Source: Rhodanobacter denitrificans | Lineage (GTDB): Bacteria > Pseudomonadota > Gammaproteobacteria > Xanthomonadales > Rhodanobacteraceae | DNA length: 64,000 nt | Direction: 5' to 3' | Assembly: GCF_000230695.2 (NCBI RefSeq) | Contig: NC_020541.1 | Location: 310,001 to 374,000, forward strand | Shown here: in pieces, positions 34,514 to 44,413 of the stretch | Numbering within the stretch: the first letter of the stretch is position 1 | Layout: each line of letters opens with the position of its first letter | Made by a program: the position numbers and the translations under genes | The notes under the pieces: generated by a model | Told to the model about the DNA's origin: nothing | Database searches by the model: none | Seen by the model: only the letters and a program-made list of their open reading frames with translations

Positions 34514-36918
34514 GGCGCCCCCTTTTTGGCGCAGGTAAGCGGCCCGATCTGCGGGATGCCATCACCCTGCCTACGATAGTCGAATCCGGTGTTGCAGGTG
34601 CCGCCTTCGGGCAAGCTGACCTCCAGCACGTTGTGCTTGTCCAGCGTGTCCAGGTATACCGCGCCATCGAAGCCGACCAGCGCCGGGTCGCCGGGCTGGC
34701 CGCGCTGGCGCACCTGGCTGCCCAGCGGCAGCGGCTTGCCCGCGTCGTCGCGCAGCAGCACCGAGGCAGCGCGCACCGGGGTGATGCCGAAGTTCACCAG
34801 GGTGCCGGCGCGGTCGACGGGGGTGGCGTTGGTGTCCACGTGGCCGATGCGCACGTCGGCCGGCAACTGCATCGGGTCGATGCTGAGTTTGTTGTTCTGG
34901 TATGCATTGAGCGGTGTCACCAGCAGCAGGCCATGCCGGTCGGTATGGCCGACCAGATTGTTCTCCAGCTTCACTGGCACGTCGGGGATGCCATCGGTGG
35001 AGACCAGCGCGAAGCCGTTGTAGATGCTGCGCGCAGCGAACGCGTGGCCGTCCATCAGCACCAGCGCGCCGCTGGCGCCGGCGTAGGCGCTGCTGTTCCC
35101 GCCGAAGTTCACGAGACCGACCTGCGTCTGACCGTAGCGGCCCAGGTAATCCAGTTCGGCCAGGCCGCCATGGCTGCCGTCGCCCTGTTGCGTTTGTGTG
35201 CGCCAGCCGAACCCGTCGTCGGTGGGCAGCGAGCGGGAAATGCTGGCATCGAACAGGTTGCGGTTGCCTTGACGCTGCACGCCGGCGCTCATGTAGGTCC
35301 GCGCATCGAAGGTCAGGCTGAAGCTCAGGAAGACGCTGCGGTCGCGCGACACGTCCAGGTTCTGGTTGAGGTTCAGGCTGATCGAAGCGCTGCGACCGAG
35401 CGACTTGTACCAGTAGCCGCTGGCGTAGCGGCTGGTCTGTTCCAGGTAGCGCAGGTGCACATAGCTGACGCCGAAGTTGCCGAAACCATCGGTGCTCATG
35501 CCGGCCTGCGCGCTGGCGCTCAACCGCGGCGACGGACTGCCGTACAGCGCGGCCACGTCGCGGTAGCCGCTGCTGCTGCGGGTACCCTGCACGCCGAAGT
35601 TGAAGCGGCTGTTGATCCACTGATAGCCGAGACTCAGCTGCGAGCCGTCGAGCCCGTCATGCTGGCTGCGTGCCATCGAGCCGGACACGATGCCTGCATG
35701 GCCGAGCAGCCAATCGCCGCCGACACCGGCGTTGGCCAAGCCTTGCGTGACCTCGGCGTGGGCGCTGGCGGTGAACTGGTCGGTGAGGCCGAGGCGCCAG
35801 CTGCCGCTGGCCATCGGGTCGCGGCTGTACGAGAACGACCGCAGGCCGTAATCCTCGCGCACGAAGCCAAACCCGGCCGACCAGTCGGTCAGCCCTTTCT
35901 GCAGCAGCTGCTGGGTGTTGTACAGCGAGAAGTCCACCGTGGAGACGCGGCCCAGCGCGTCAGTCAACACCAGCTGGGCATTGCCGGCGCCGCTGATGCC
36001 CGGTACCGCGTTGAGCTGGAACGGGCCGACCGGCACCTGGCCGCTGTACTGCTTCATGCCGTTGATGTAGAGCTCCACCTGCGAGGGCAGCGTGGCCTGG
36101 CCGAGGAATTGCGGCAGCGGCGCGGTGACGCGATAGGGCTGCAGCGCGAAGTTGGTGCCGAACTGCACGCCGCCGATGCGAGTCGGACGCGACCACGCGG
36201 TGGCGCCGGTCAGCGTGTCGCCCACATCCATGGTGAGCATCCGTTCGGGGAACGACATGCTCCAGGTCGTATCCAGGCGAACCGAGCGGCCATGCCAGTC
36301 GCCACTCGTACGGCTGGTCTGCGAAAGCCCGGTGCTGCTCAGCGTGCCGGGGCCGCCGAACACACGCAGTTCCGTGTACGCGCTCGCGCTGGCGCCTCCC
36401 TGGGTGTCGCGCGTGGCGTAGATGTCGTAGTTGAGCAGCGCGCCGGGCGAGGCGTTGGCGTGGGGAACCGAGGCGCTCTGTGCGTTGAGCACGCTGGTGG
36501 ACAGATGCAACAGCTTCAGCGGCACGGTCAAGGTCGCAGACTGCTGTTCAGCGTCGTAGCGCACCTGTACGCCCGGCAAGCTGTCCAGGCGGACGGGATC
36601 GGGGCTGTCCGTCGGCAGCATGAAACCCAGCTGCTGCAGCGTCGCCCGCGTGGCCCACAGCGTGCCGTCGCGGTAGCCGAGATGCACCAGCCCCCGCTCG
36701 GTGCCGTTGATGATCAGGTCGAGGTACAGATCGGTGGCGTCGATGGTGGCCATCGCACCTACCGGATCGGCCGCCAGGGCCGAGCCGTCCCCGCTGTCGG
36801 GGCTGCGGACCGCGTCTGCCGCCGTCGCGCGCGTGGCGATGGTCAGCAGGCAGGGCAGCAGTAGCGACTCAGCGAGCGCGATCGGCCAGCGAGAGCGTTT
36901 GCGTGGCCTGCGCGCCAT
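34510..36918 (-). CDS. Outer-membrane usher of an archaic chaperone-usher pilus
   Basis: The 802-residue protein has a signal peptide after a basic start (MARRPRKRSRWPIALAESLL). The N-terminal chaperone-binding domain is followed by a ~24-strand pore region with LDTTWSMSFPERMLTMDVGD, VELYINGMKQYSGQVPVGPF and QLVLTDALGRVSTVDFSLY. These fit FimD/PapC-type ushers. The C-terminal plug-like domain contains a single Cys pair near the end (GTCNTGFD, GPLTCAKK). ATG 36918 is chosen for the signal peptide and overlaps the chaperone gene by 50 bp. Confidence 0.9.
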   Translation of the reverse strand: MARRPRKRSRWPIALAESLLLPCLLTIATRATAADAVRSPDSGDGSALAADPVGAMATIDATDLYLDLIINGTERGLVHLGYRDGTLWATRATLQQLGFMLPTDSPDPVRLDSLPGVQVRYDAEQQSATLTVPLKLLHLSTSVLNAQSASVPHANASPGALLNYDIYATRDTQGGASASAYTELRVFGGPGTLSSTGLSQTSRTSGDWHGRSVRLDTTWSMSFPERMLTMDVGDTLTGATAWSRPTRIGGVQFGTNFALQPYRVTAPLPQFLGQATLPSQVELYINGMKQYSGQVPVGPFQLNAVPGISGAGNAQLVLTDALGRVSTVDFSLYNTQQLLQKGLTDWSAGFGFVREDYGLRSFSYSRDPMASGSWRLGLTDQFTASAHAEVTQGLANAGVGGDWLLGHAGIVSGSMARSQHDGLDGSQLSLGYQWINSRFNFGVQGTRSSSGYRDVAALYGSPSPRLSASAQAGMSTDGFGNFGVSYVHLRYLEQTSRYASGYWYKSLGRSASISLNLNQNLDVSRDRSVFLSFSLTFDARTYMSAGVQRQGNRNLFDASISRSLPTDDGFGWRTQTQQGDGSHGGLAELDYLGRYGQTQVGLVNFGGNSSAYAGASGALVLMDGHAFAARSIYNGFALVSTDGIPDVPVKLENNLVGHTDRHGLLLVTPLNAYQNNKLSIDPMQLPADVRIGHVDTNATPVDRAGTLVNFGITPVRAASVLLRDDAGKPLPLGSQVRQRGQPGDPALVGFDGAVYLDTLDKHNVLEVSLPEGGTCNTGFDYRRQGDGIPQIGPLTCAKKGAP

Positions 36919-37612
36919 TGATCGCTGCCTCCAACGTGCCGTTTTCAGCGAAGACCGAAGCCGGCTGCTTGAGCGGCCAGTGCATGGTGGCGCCGGGAAG
37001 GACATAGCCCAGCAGGCCGCCGGCGATGGTCGTGCGCTTGCCCTTGTCACTTACGTAGATGAGTTCGGCCAGCTGCGCGTGGCCGGTGCCGGCGTTGGAC
37101 ACCACCAGTGTCATGCGGTCGCCATCACGCTGCAGCTGCCAGTGCAAGTTGACCGTTGCGGCCGCCTCGCCCTGGGGCTCGACGAACACCGGCACCGAAT
37201 AATGCAACACGAACTGCAAGCCGCGCTTGCCCGGTGTGTGCACCGGCAGTTCATCGATGGCCAGACGATAGGCAGCTTCCACGGCGCCGTTGCCGGAGGG
37301 CGGCGCACCGATCCGGATTACCCGGATCAGCTGCCGGCCGCCCGGCTGAATACCAAGCATCGGTGGGCTGATCACCAGCTCCTGCGAGGGAGTCAGCTGG
37401 TCCGCACCATTGACCTGTGTCCAGCGATACACGCGCACCTGCGCGTGTATCTGGTCGGTGCCGGTATTGCTGAGCCACAGTCCGTCGGCATGCTGCGCGG
37501 GCTGCAAGGTCAGCGAAACCGGCGCAACCTGCAGGCCACTGGCCCACGCGCCAGCACCGACCAAGGCCAGGCCGGCGCACAGCAGCAGCCTGCACAGCGG
37601 GCGATTGATCAT
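36869..37612 (-). CDS. Periplasmic PapD-type pilus chaperone
   Basis: The 247-residue protein has a signal peptide (cleavage near AWASGLQ) and two Ig-like domains. The G1-strand-like alternating segment and the PAQHADGLWLSNTGTDQIHAQVRVYRW N-terminal strands match PapD-like chaperones of the archaic branch. LGIQPGGRQLIRVIR contains the conserved arginine-bearing strand that anchors subunit C-termini. It would donate a strand to SCPU subunits. It lies 4 bp downstream of the major pilin gene. Confidence 0.9.
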   Translation of the reverse strand: MINRPLCRLLLCAGLALVGAGAWASGLQVAPVSLTLQPAQHADGLWLSNTGTDQIHAQVRVYRWTQVNGADQLTPSQELVISPPMLGIQPGGRQLIRVIRIGAPPSGNGAVEAAYRLAIDELPVHTPGKRGLQFVLHYSVPVFVEPQGEAAATVNLHWQLQRDGDRMTLVVSNAGTGHAQLAELIYVSDKGKRTTIAGGLLGYVLPGATMHWPLKQPASVFAENGTLEAAINGAQATQTLSLADRAR

Positions 37613-37616
37613 CGAC

Positions 37617-38141
37617 TCAGTAAGCCACGCTGACAGTGACGGTGTCGGTGTAGGTATCGGGCTGGACGTTCAGGTTGGTGCCCAGCACCTTGCCGTAAAC
37701 GGTGTAGTTCTGCGCCGTGCCGTTGCCGACGACGAGGCCGTTGGTGGCGCTCAGCGTGTTGGCGCCGTTGCCCCAGGCGGTGGTGTCGCCGCTGTCCTGA
37801 TACAGCGCGTAGGCGATGGTGTCGGCGTTGCCAACGATGCCGCCCTTCATGGAACCTGTGCCGTCAGCGCTGTTGGAAGTCGGCGTCAGGTCGACGCTGT
37901 AGGCGGTCTTCTTCGAGCAGGTGACGTTGATATTGCTGGCGGACGTGGTGAGGTTGCCGGTCGAGTTGGCGTCGGTGCTGCCGAAGTCCAGCGCGGCACC
38001 CGTGGAAACGGTGCAGGCCTTGTTGATCTTCAGCTTGACCTGGAAGGTGCTGGTGGCCGGATTGGTGGCGGCACCGGCGGGGAAGACAAAACCGCCCAGA
38101 GCGAATACGGCGGCGGCAAGCAGGGTTTTCTTGAACATCAT
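37617..38141 (-). CDS. Major SCPU pilin of the archaic chaperone-usher pilus
   Basis: The 174-residue protein has a classical signal peptide (MFKKTLLAAAVFALGGFVFPAGA). Its single SCPU domain begins TSTFQVKLKINKACTVSTG and ends DTYTDTVTVSVAY. The domain carries one visible Cys pair. First gene of the operon pilin-chaperone-usher-tip, it is the likely shaft subunit. Two ATG codons are adjacent (38141 and 38138); GGAGAG lies upstream of both. Confidence 0.92.
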   Translation of the reverse strand: MMFKKTLLAAAVFALGGFVFPAGAATNPATSTFQVKLKINKACTVSTGAALDFGSTDANSTGNLTTSASNINVTCSKKTAYSVDLTPTSNSADGTGSMKGGIVGNADTIAYALYQDSGDTTAWGNGANTLSATNGLVVGNGTAQNYTVYGKVLGTNLNVQPDTYTDTVTVSVAY

Positions 38142-38284
38142 GACGATTCTCTCCGGGTGGATTTGAGGAACTGGCGCAGGGCCATAAGCAAACGGCATGC
38201 CAACATCAACATGTAAACGGTTACGTCAGACACCAGGCCGCTCGCGAGAAGGCGGGATTTGAGGCTGGGCAAGGATTTCCTGTG

Positions 38285-38308
38285 TTTTGTCAGTCTTCCA
38301 TGACAAAA
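38285..38308. promoter_or_regulatory. Inverted repeat in the pilus / XRE-operon divergent region
   Basis: TTTTGTCA and TGACAAAA face each other across 8 bp in an AT-richer part of the 400-bp gap, about 145 bp upstream of the pilin gene. A smaller repeat GTAA-ACGG-TTAC lies at 38213-38224. Either could bind a pilus regulator. Apart from these and the operators at 38407-38472, I see nothing else in the gap. Confidence 0.4.
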
Positions 38309-38406
38309 ATCGGCACTTCAAACTGCGAACTATGTCACTTATTCAATACGCAGTCATCATCCCGTTTTCACATTTCGCGACCGTTTGCGCACCGGCTGGG
38401 GCCGTC

Positions 38407-38472
38407 TTGTAAAGCGTCCTTGACATTTGCCGGGAAGGTTGTCTAACCTGCAATTGTCAAGCTCGCTTGACA
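38407..38472 (+). promoter_or_regulatory. Promoter with two matching 19-bp operators, XRE/NatAB operon
   Basis: Two 19-bp sites, TTGTAAAGCGTCCTTGACA (38407-38425) and TTGTCAAGCTCGCTTGACA (38454-38472), agree at 16 positions and are palindromic (TGTCAAGC / GCTTGACA). The first contains the -35 hexamer TTGACA (38420-38425). The -10 TAACCT (38444-38449) follows after 18 bp, and the second site covers the predicted start point. This is a typical repressor layout and fits autoregulation by the XRE protein encoded downstream. Confidence 0.65.
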
Positions 38473-38541
38473 TGACAGGGGGGATCGCCAGGCGCGCAGG
38501 GGCGCCGGCGGTCATCTGGAATCACTGGTGAGGACGGCGGC

Positions 38542-39162
38542 ATGACGCGTTTTACCGAAGGGCGCTACCGGAGCCGGGTAGCACTGGCGATGGTGCTGTA
38601 TGTCGTGGTGCTGCTGCTGGCGTGGCCGCTCGTTCGCGGCGCCGCCAGCCTGCCGCTGCGGGTCGTGCTGGCACTGCTGCCGACGCTGCCGGTGTTCTAC
38701 GTGATCTGGCAGATGGCGCAGCGGGTGCGGCACGGCGACGAGCTGGAGCAGCGCACGCACCTGATCGCGCTGGGGGCATCCACGGCCGTCGTGGGCGTGG
38801 CCAGCCTGGTCGGCGGCTTCCTGGCGGCGGCGGGCGTCGTGCCGCTGGATGGCTCGATCCTGCTCTGGGTATTTCCGCTCATGGTGGTCGGCTATCAAGT
38901 GGCGCGATGGTGGGTGGTGCGCCACTACGGCAACGAACCGGCCTGCGCCGGCGACGAGGCTGGCATCGCGCTGCGCTGGCGCATCCTGCTGGTGGCCGGG
39001 CTGATCGCCGTGGTGGGCTGGCTTGCCTGGCGCCGCCACGATGCCTTCGACACCGGATTGTTCGTGGGCATGGCGGCAGCGGCGGTGCTGGTCGTGCTGG
39101 TGCAGGGCATCCTCCATTGGCGGCGCCGCCGCGCCGCCGGCGGGCAGCCCCGTGACGCCTGA
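38542..39162 (+). CDS. Multi-pass membrane protein of the XRE/NatAB operon
   Basis: The 206-residue protein has six predicted helices in pairs. A charged MAQRVRHGDELEQRTHLIALG loop between helices 2 and 3 is the only notable hydrophilic motif. This R-x-x-D-E-x-x-x-R pattern recurs in small membrane proteins that accompany XRE regulators of the YozG type. Function unknown. It is the first gene after the double operator and is followed 32 bp later by another membrane protein gene. Confidence 0.7.
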   Translation: MTRFTEGRYRSRVALAMVLYVVVLLLAWPLVRGAASLPLRVVLALLPTLPVFYVIWQMAQRVRHGDELEQRTHLIALGASTAVVGVASLVGGFLAAAGVVPLDGSILLWVFPLMVVGYQVARWWVVRHYGNEPACAGDEAGIALRWRILLVAGLIAVVGWLAWRRHDAFDTGLFVGMAAAAVLVVLVQGILHWRRRRAAGGQPRDA

Positions 39163-39194
39163 GCCCTTGTCCGCCGCCACCACGGGAGCCTGCC

Positions 39195-39407
39195 ATGCGC
39201 GCCGTCCATAAACGCTACCTGCGCGAATTCCTCCCGGCGATGCTGGCCTACGTGGTGCTGATCGTGCTGTCGGGCTTGCTGCTGTTGGCGGATGTCGGTT
39301 CGCAGGTGCGCGGTGGGGCAGTGGCGATCTGGGTGATGCCGTGCCTGTTCGCCACGTTTGGCCTCGCCAGGCTGCTGGTCGTCCGGCGCTACCGCCGCCA
39401 TGGATAA
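39195..39407 (+). CDS. Small two-TM membrane protein
   Basis: The 70-residue product has a basic start (MRAVHKRYLREF) and two helices (LPAMLAYVVLIVLSGLLLL and AVAIWVMPCLFATFGLARLL). It overlaps the XRE regulator gene by 8 bp, which supports a shared transcript. No family recognised. Confidence 0.65.
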   Translation: MRAVHKRYLREFLPAMLAYVVLIVLSGLLLLADVGSQVRGGAVAIWVMPCLFATFGLARLLVVRRYRRHG

Positions 39408-39600
39408 CCACGTACGCGAGCTGCGCAGCGAGCACGGCTGGTCGCAGGCCGATCTGGCCGAGCAACTGGATGTGTCGCGGCAGACCGTCAACGCGATCGA
39501 GACCGGCAAGTACGACCCCAGCCTGCCGCTGGCGTTCAGGATCGCGAAATTGTTTGGACGTCCGATTGAATCGATTTTTGACCCAGGGAGCAGCAGGTGA
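39400..39600 (+). CDS. Small XRE-family transcriptional regulator
   Basis: The 66-residue protein is almost entirely one helix-turn-helix domain: NHVRELRSEHGWSQADLAEQ, then LDVSRQTVNAIETGKYDPSL as recognition helix region. This compact YozG/YgzD-like type is often encoded beside membrane proteins and represses its own operon. The two palindromes at 38407-38472 are its natural candidate targets. The ATG at 39400 is chosen because upstream in-frame sequence is not conserved in this fold. Confidence 0.88.
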   Translation: MDNHVRELRSEHGWSQADLAEQLDVSRQTVNAIETGKYDPSLPLAFRIAKLFGRPIESIFDPGSSR

Positions 39601-41183
39601 GCATGAAACCCGGAGCACGCATCGGTGCGGCGGTCGCCATCGCGGTGGCGATCTTCGTGGCCAGCCAGAGCGCTCGGCATCGCGAACAGAACAAGGATCA
39701 GGGGCCGCCGGCAGCCGCGAGCGCGGCTTCGCCGGCTGTCGCCGTGAAGGTGACGCCGGCCACGCCGGCCACCTGGCAACTGGGTGCCGTCACCCTGGCG
39801 GCATGCGAACTGGTGCAGCCGAACAGCGGGCTCAGCACGGCGGCGTGGTGCGCCGAGTTTCCGGTGCCGGAGAACCGCGCCGATCCGCACAGCCGCACGA
39901 TCAGGCTGAAGCTGGCGGTGCTGCGCTCGCGCGCGCAGGTGGCCAGCCCGGACATGCTGGCCTTCCTCGCCGGCGGCCCCGGCCAGGCGGCGACCGACTC
40001 GGCCGGCCTGGTGGCGTCGGTGCTCAAGCCGCTGCTGGCGCATCGCCACGTGCTGCTGCTGGACCAGCGCGGCACCGGCGGCTCGAATGCGCTGGACTGC
40101 AAGGCGTCCGCCGAGGCGGCGACGCCCGCCGACGACAGCACGTTCGACGCCGGCAAGCTGCGCGCCGCCGCCGCCGAGTGCCTGAAGCAGCTGGCCGGTC
40201 ACGCCGATCCGCGCTACTACACCACCACGGTCGCCGCGCAGGACCTGGAGGACGTGCGCCAGGCGCTCGGCGCGCCGCCGCTCGACCTGCTCGGCGTGTC
40301 GTACGGCACGCGGATGGCGCAGCAGTACCTCAGGCGCTTCCCGGACGCGGTGCGCAGCGCGGTGCTGGACAGCGCGGTGCCGAACGCGCTGGCGCTGGGC
40401 GAGGATTTCGCGCGCAACCTGGACGACGCGCTGAAGGCGCAGTTCGCCCGCTGCACCGCCGAGCCGGCCTGCAAGAAGCAGTTCGGCGACCCGGACCAGA
40501 CCTTGTACCAGTTGCGTGATGCGCTGCGCGCGAACCCGCACCAGGTCAGCTTTCGCGACCCGCAGAGCTACCAGACGGTGAAGCGGATGCTGGACGAGGA
40601 CTCGCTGGCCAGCGTCGTGCGCATGTTCGCCTATACGCCGGCCACCGCCGCCTTGCTGCCGCTGTCGATCGACGCGGCCGCCCGCGGCGACGTCGGCCCG
40701 CTGCTGGGCCAGGCCAAGCTGCTGTCCGGCGAGCTGTCCGAACTGATGGGCAGCGGCATGCAGTACTCGGTCATCTGCAGCGAGGATGCCGACCTGCTGA
40801 CGACGCGCCCGCAGGATGCGCAGACCATCCTGGGCACGCGCATGGTCGATGCGCTGAAGGCGGTCTGCTCGGTGTGGCCCAAGGGCACGCGGCCGGCCGA
40901 TTTCCATGCGCCGCTGAAGACCGCCAAGCCGGTGCTGCTGCTGGCCGGCCAGTACGACCCGGTGACCCCGCCGCGCTACGCCGAGGCGGTGGCGAAAGGC
41001 CTGCCGAACGCGCGCGTGCTGACGCTCAAGGGCCAGGCGCACAGCGTGATGGCGGCCGGCTGCACGCCGCAGCTGATCCAGCGTTTCGTCGAGAAACTCG
41101 AGCCGAAGACGCTGGACGCGAGCTGCCTGGACCGGCTGCAGCCCACGCCGATCTTCATCGACTTCAATGGAGCCACCCCATGA
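39597..41183 (+). CDS. Secreted alpha/beta-hydrolase, tripeptidyl-aminopeptidase / proline-iminopeptidase type
   Basis: The 528-residue protein has an N-terminal hydrophobic anchor (AAVAIAVAIFVASQ) and an Ala-rich linker, so it acts in the periplasm or outside. The oxyanion strand MLAFLAGGPGQAA, the LLDQRGTGGSNALDC segment and the nucleophile elbow GVSYGTRMAQQY are typical of peptidase family S33. The Asp (LLAGQYDPVTPP) and His (LKGQAHSVMAAGC) complete the triad. It starts with GTG overlapping the XRE stop; ATG 39603 is also possible. It likely removes N-terminal residues or short peptides. Substrate unknown. Confidence 0.85.
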   Translation: MSMKPGARIGAAVAIAVAIFVASQSARHREQNKDQGPPAAASAASPAVAVKVTPATPATWQLGAVTLAACELVQPNSGLSTAAWCAEFPVPENRADPHSRTIRLKLAVLRSRAQVASPDMLAFLAGGPGQAATDSAGLVASVLKPLLAHRHVLLLDQRGTGGSNALDCKASAEAATPADDSTFDAGKLRAAAAECLKQLAGHADPRYYTTTVAAQDLEDVRQALGAPPLDLLGVSYGTRMAQQYLRRFPDAVRSAVLDSAVPNALALGEDFARNLDDALKAQFARCTAEPACKKQFGDPDQTLYQLRDALRANPHQVSFRDPQSYQTVKRMLDEDSLASVVRMFAYTPATAALLPLSIDAAARGDVGPLLGQAKLLSGELSELMGSGMQYSVICSEDADLLTTRPQDAQTILGTRMVDALKAVCSVWPKGTRPADFHAPLKTAKPVLLLAGQYDPVTPPRYAEAVAKGLPNARVLTLKGQAHSVMAAGCTPQLIQRFVEKLEPKTLDASCLDRLQPTPIFIDFNGATP

Positions 41184-41349
41184 AAAGACGCTACGTGCTG
41201 GCGAACTCCGTGCTGTGGGCTGCGGCCATTCTCGCTGCCGCCCTGCTCAAGGCGCCGAATTTCTATTCCCTTGTCCTGCTTCCGACGCTGGCCACACTGT
41301 CGCTGTTCACCGTCGGCCGGGATGCATGTCTCAACCGGAGTGACGTCTC

Positions 41350-41353
<4 letters not shown>
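41180..41353 (+). CDS. Small two-TM membrane protein between peptidase and NatA
   Basis: The 57-residue product (MKRRYVLANSVLWAAAILAA...) has two short helices and a polar tail. Its ATG overlaps the peptidase stop and its stop overlaps the NatA start (both four-base overlaps), so it is translationally coupled on both sides. No family recognised. It may belong to the exporter complex. Confidence 0.65.
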
Positions 41354-42080
<727 letters not shown>

Positions 42081-42084
<4 letters not shown>

Positions 42085-43286
42085 GCACGAACCCATCGAA
42101 AACCCGGCGTGGCGGCGCCTTCCTCAGCGTGTTCCTCAAGGAAGTGAAGGAGAACCTGCGCGACCGCCGCACCCTGATGAGCGCGTTCCTCACCGGCCCG
42201 CTGCTGGGGCCGCTGCTGTTCGTGATGCTGATCAACCTCACCCTGAACCGCGAACTGGACAAGGCCGAGAAGCCGTTGTCGGTGCCGGTGATCGGCGCCG
42301 AGTACGCACCGAACCTGCTCGGTGCCCTGAAGGCCGGCGGCGTGCTGCCGGGCGCGCCGGTGGCCGACCCCGCGCGGGCGGTGCGCCAGCAGGACGCCGA
42401 CGTGGTGCTGCGCATCGCCGCCGATTACGGCAAGGCCTGGCGCAAGGGCGAGCCGGTGCAGGTGGAGCTGTTCTACGACTCCTCGCAGCGCGACGCGAGC
42501 GGCTCGGTGGAGCGGGTGAGCCAGCTGGTGGAAAGCTACGCGCGGCAGCAGGGTGCGATGCGGCTGGTCGCACGCGGGATGTCGCCGGGCACGGCGTGGC
42601 CGCTGCAGGTGGCCCGGCGCGACCAGGCCACGCCGCAGTCGCGCGCGGTGCTGATGTTCGCGATGCTGCCGTACTTTTTCGTCATCACCATCTTCATGGG
42701 CGGCATGTACCTGGCGATCGACCTGACCGCCGGCGAGCGCGAGCGGCAATCGCTGGAGCCGCTGTTCGCCAACCCGGTGGCACGCTGGAAGATCCTGTGC
42801 GGCAAGCTGGCGGCGATCTGCGCGTTCTCCGTCGCCAGCCTGCTGATCACCCTGCTCGCGTTCGCCGTGGTGGGGGAGTTCATTCCGGCCGGCAAGATCG
42901 GCATGGAGCTGGATCTCGGCCTGCATTTCGCGACTTACGTGCTGCTGCTGATGCTGCCGCTGGTGCTGCTGCTGGCGGCGCTGCAGTCGATGGTGGCGGC
43001 GTTTGCCAAGAGCTACCGCGAGGCGCAGACCTATATCTCGCTGCTGATGCTGGTGCCGATCATTCCCAGCCTGCTGCTGTCGTTCATGCCGATCAAGGCA
43101 CAGGCGTGGATGTACGCGGTGCCGCTCTTGGGCCAGAACCTCGGCATCATGCAACTGCTTCGCGGCGACGGCGTCAGCGCCGCGCAACTCGGCCTGTGCT
43201 TCGCCGGCACGCTGGCGGCGGCACTGCTCGCGGTGCTGGCGACGGCGCAGCTGTACCGCTCGGAGAAGCTGGCGATTTCGGCCTGA
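42081..43286 (+). CDS. natB: NatB-type ABC transporter permease
   Basis: The 401-residue protein has the architecture of the NatB/ABC-2 group: helix 1 (LTGPLLGPLLFVMLINL), a periplasmic domain of ~150 residues and five C-terminal helices. LTAGERERQSLEPLFANPVARWKILCGKL is the cytoplasmic coupling segment typical of the group. The ATG overlaps the NatA stop. The operon then ends before a REP-like palindrome. Confidence 0.9.
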
Positions 43287-43316
43287 CGCGCAGCTTGTCC
43301 CCCGGCCCGAGGCCTG

Positions 43317-43390
43317 TGCAGGAGCGCACCCTGTGCGCGGTGCTTTCCGTCACGTGATGAAGCACATCGCGTACAGGGTACGCTCCTGCG
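43317..43390. repeat. REP-like palindrome between natB and the EF-hand gene
   Basis: The two arms (TGCAGGAGCGCACCCTGTGC on the left, with a diverged complement ending CGCTCCTGC on the right) enclose GTCACGTGATG. It is the same family as the element at 29917-29992, sharing arm design and the CGTCACGT-N-ATG centre. The right side ends in TCTTTT. It lies between convergent genes and may serve as their terminator. Confidence 0.8.
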
Positions 43391-43405
43391 TCTTTTCCAG
43401 GGGTG

Positions 43406-43732
43406 TCAACGTGGCGGCGCGGTCAGTTCGCGGGCGTCGAGGAAGCCGTCGCGTTTGCGGTCGAGCTGGTGGAACTGCCGGCGCAGGTTGTCCTGGTATT
43501 CCATGAGCGTGATCGGCGGGCCGCGGCCACCCGGCAATTCGTCGGTTTCGAGAATGCCGTCGCCGTTGCGGTCCATCGCCTGGAAGCCGCGGCCCATGTA
43601 CGCCAGGTACTCGGCTTCGCTGACCCGGCCATCGCCGTCGCGGTCGAACATCTGCAGATAGGCCGCCCGGGTGTCTTGGGCCAGCGCCGCCATCGATGCC
43701 AGCAGCAGGGCCGCGGCAGCAGCCAGCCGCAC
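43406..43732 (-). CDS. Secreted EF-hand protein
   Basis: The 108-residue protein starts with a signal peptide (RLAAAAALLLASMAALAQ) from a GTG at 43732, two bases after the folE stop. Three EF-hand loops follow: DRDGDGRVSEAE, DRNGDGILETDE and a degenerate DRKRDGFLDARE, in which the third ligand is replaced by Arg. The first two should bind Ca2+. Function unknown; periplasmic Ca2+ sensing or buffering is likely. Coupled to folE by position. Confidence 0.75.
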   Translation of the reverse strand: MRLAAAAALLLASMAALAQDTRAAYLQMFDRDGDGRVSEAEYLAYMGRGFQAMDRNGDGILETDELPGGRGPPITLMEYQDNLRRQFHQLDRKRDGFLDARELTAPPR

Positions 43733-43734
43733 GT

Positions 43735-44337
43735 TCAGCGGTGGCCGCCGTGGATGCCGATGAACTGCAGGAACTCGGCGCGGGTGCGCGCGTCGTCGCG
43801 GAAGGTGCCGAGCATCTGGCTGGTCACCATCGACACGCCGCGCTTGTGCACGCCGCGGGTGGTCATGCATTCGTGGCTGGCGTCCACCACCACCGCCACG
43901 CCGGCCGGCTGCAGGGTTTCCTGGATGCACTGCGCGATCTGCGCAGTGAGCTTTTCCTGCACCTGGAAGCGGCGTGCGAAGCCGTCCACCACGCGGGCCA
44001 GCTTGCTGATGCCGACCACCCGATTGGTCGGCAGGTAGCCGACGTGGGCGCGGCCGATGATCGGCGCCATGTGGTGCTCGCAGTGGCTCTCGAACTCGAT
44101 GTCGCGCAGCACCACCATCTCGTCATAGCCGTTCACCTCCTTGAAGGTGCGGCGCAGGTAGTCGCCCGGATCGGAGTCGTAGCCGGCGAACCAGTCGCGG
44201 TACGCCTTCACCACCCGCTTGGGCGTGTCCAGCAGGCCTTCGCGCGAAGGGTCCTCGCCGGCCCAGCGCAGCAGCGTGCGCACGGCTTCCTCGGCCTGTT
44301 CCTGGCTGACGTCGTTCGGGTGGCGCTGCTCGCTCAT
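43735..44337 (-). CDS. folE: GTP cyclohydrolase I
   Basis: The 200-residue enzyme converts GTP to 7,8-dihydroneopterin triphosphate, the first step of tetrahydrofolate synthesis. Zinc and catalytic residues are visible in [22 protein letters not shown] and [14 protein letters not shown]. Length and layout are those of type IA enzymes. It is followed directly by the EF-hand gene and lies 76 bp from rmuC upstream. Confidence 0.96.
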   Translation of the reverse strand: MSEQRHPNDVSQEQAEEAVRTLLRWAGEDPSREGLLDTPKRVVKAYRDWFAGYDSDPGDYLRRTFKEVNGYDEMVVLRDIEFESHCEHHMAPIIGRAHVGYLPTNRVVGISKLARVVDGFARRFQVQEKLTAQIAQCIQETLQPAGVAVVVDASHECMTTRGVHKRGVSMVTSQMLGTFRDDARTRAEFLQFIGIHGGHR

Positions 44338-44413
44338 AAGGGGATCTCGGGTGGCGGGTGGGCCAGTTTAGCGCCCGCGTCGAGGCGACGCAGGTGCAGG
44401 CGGGACGGGGGAA

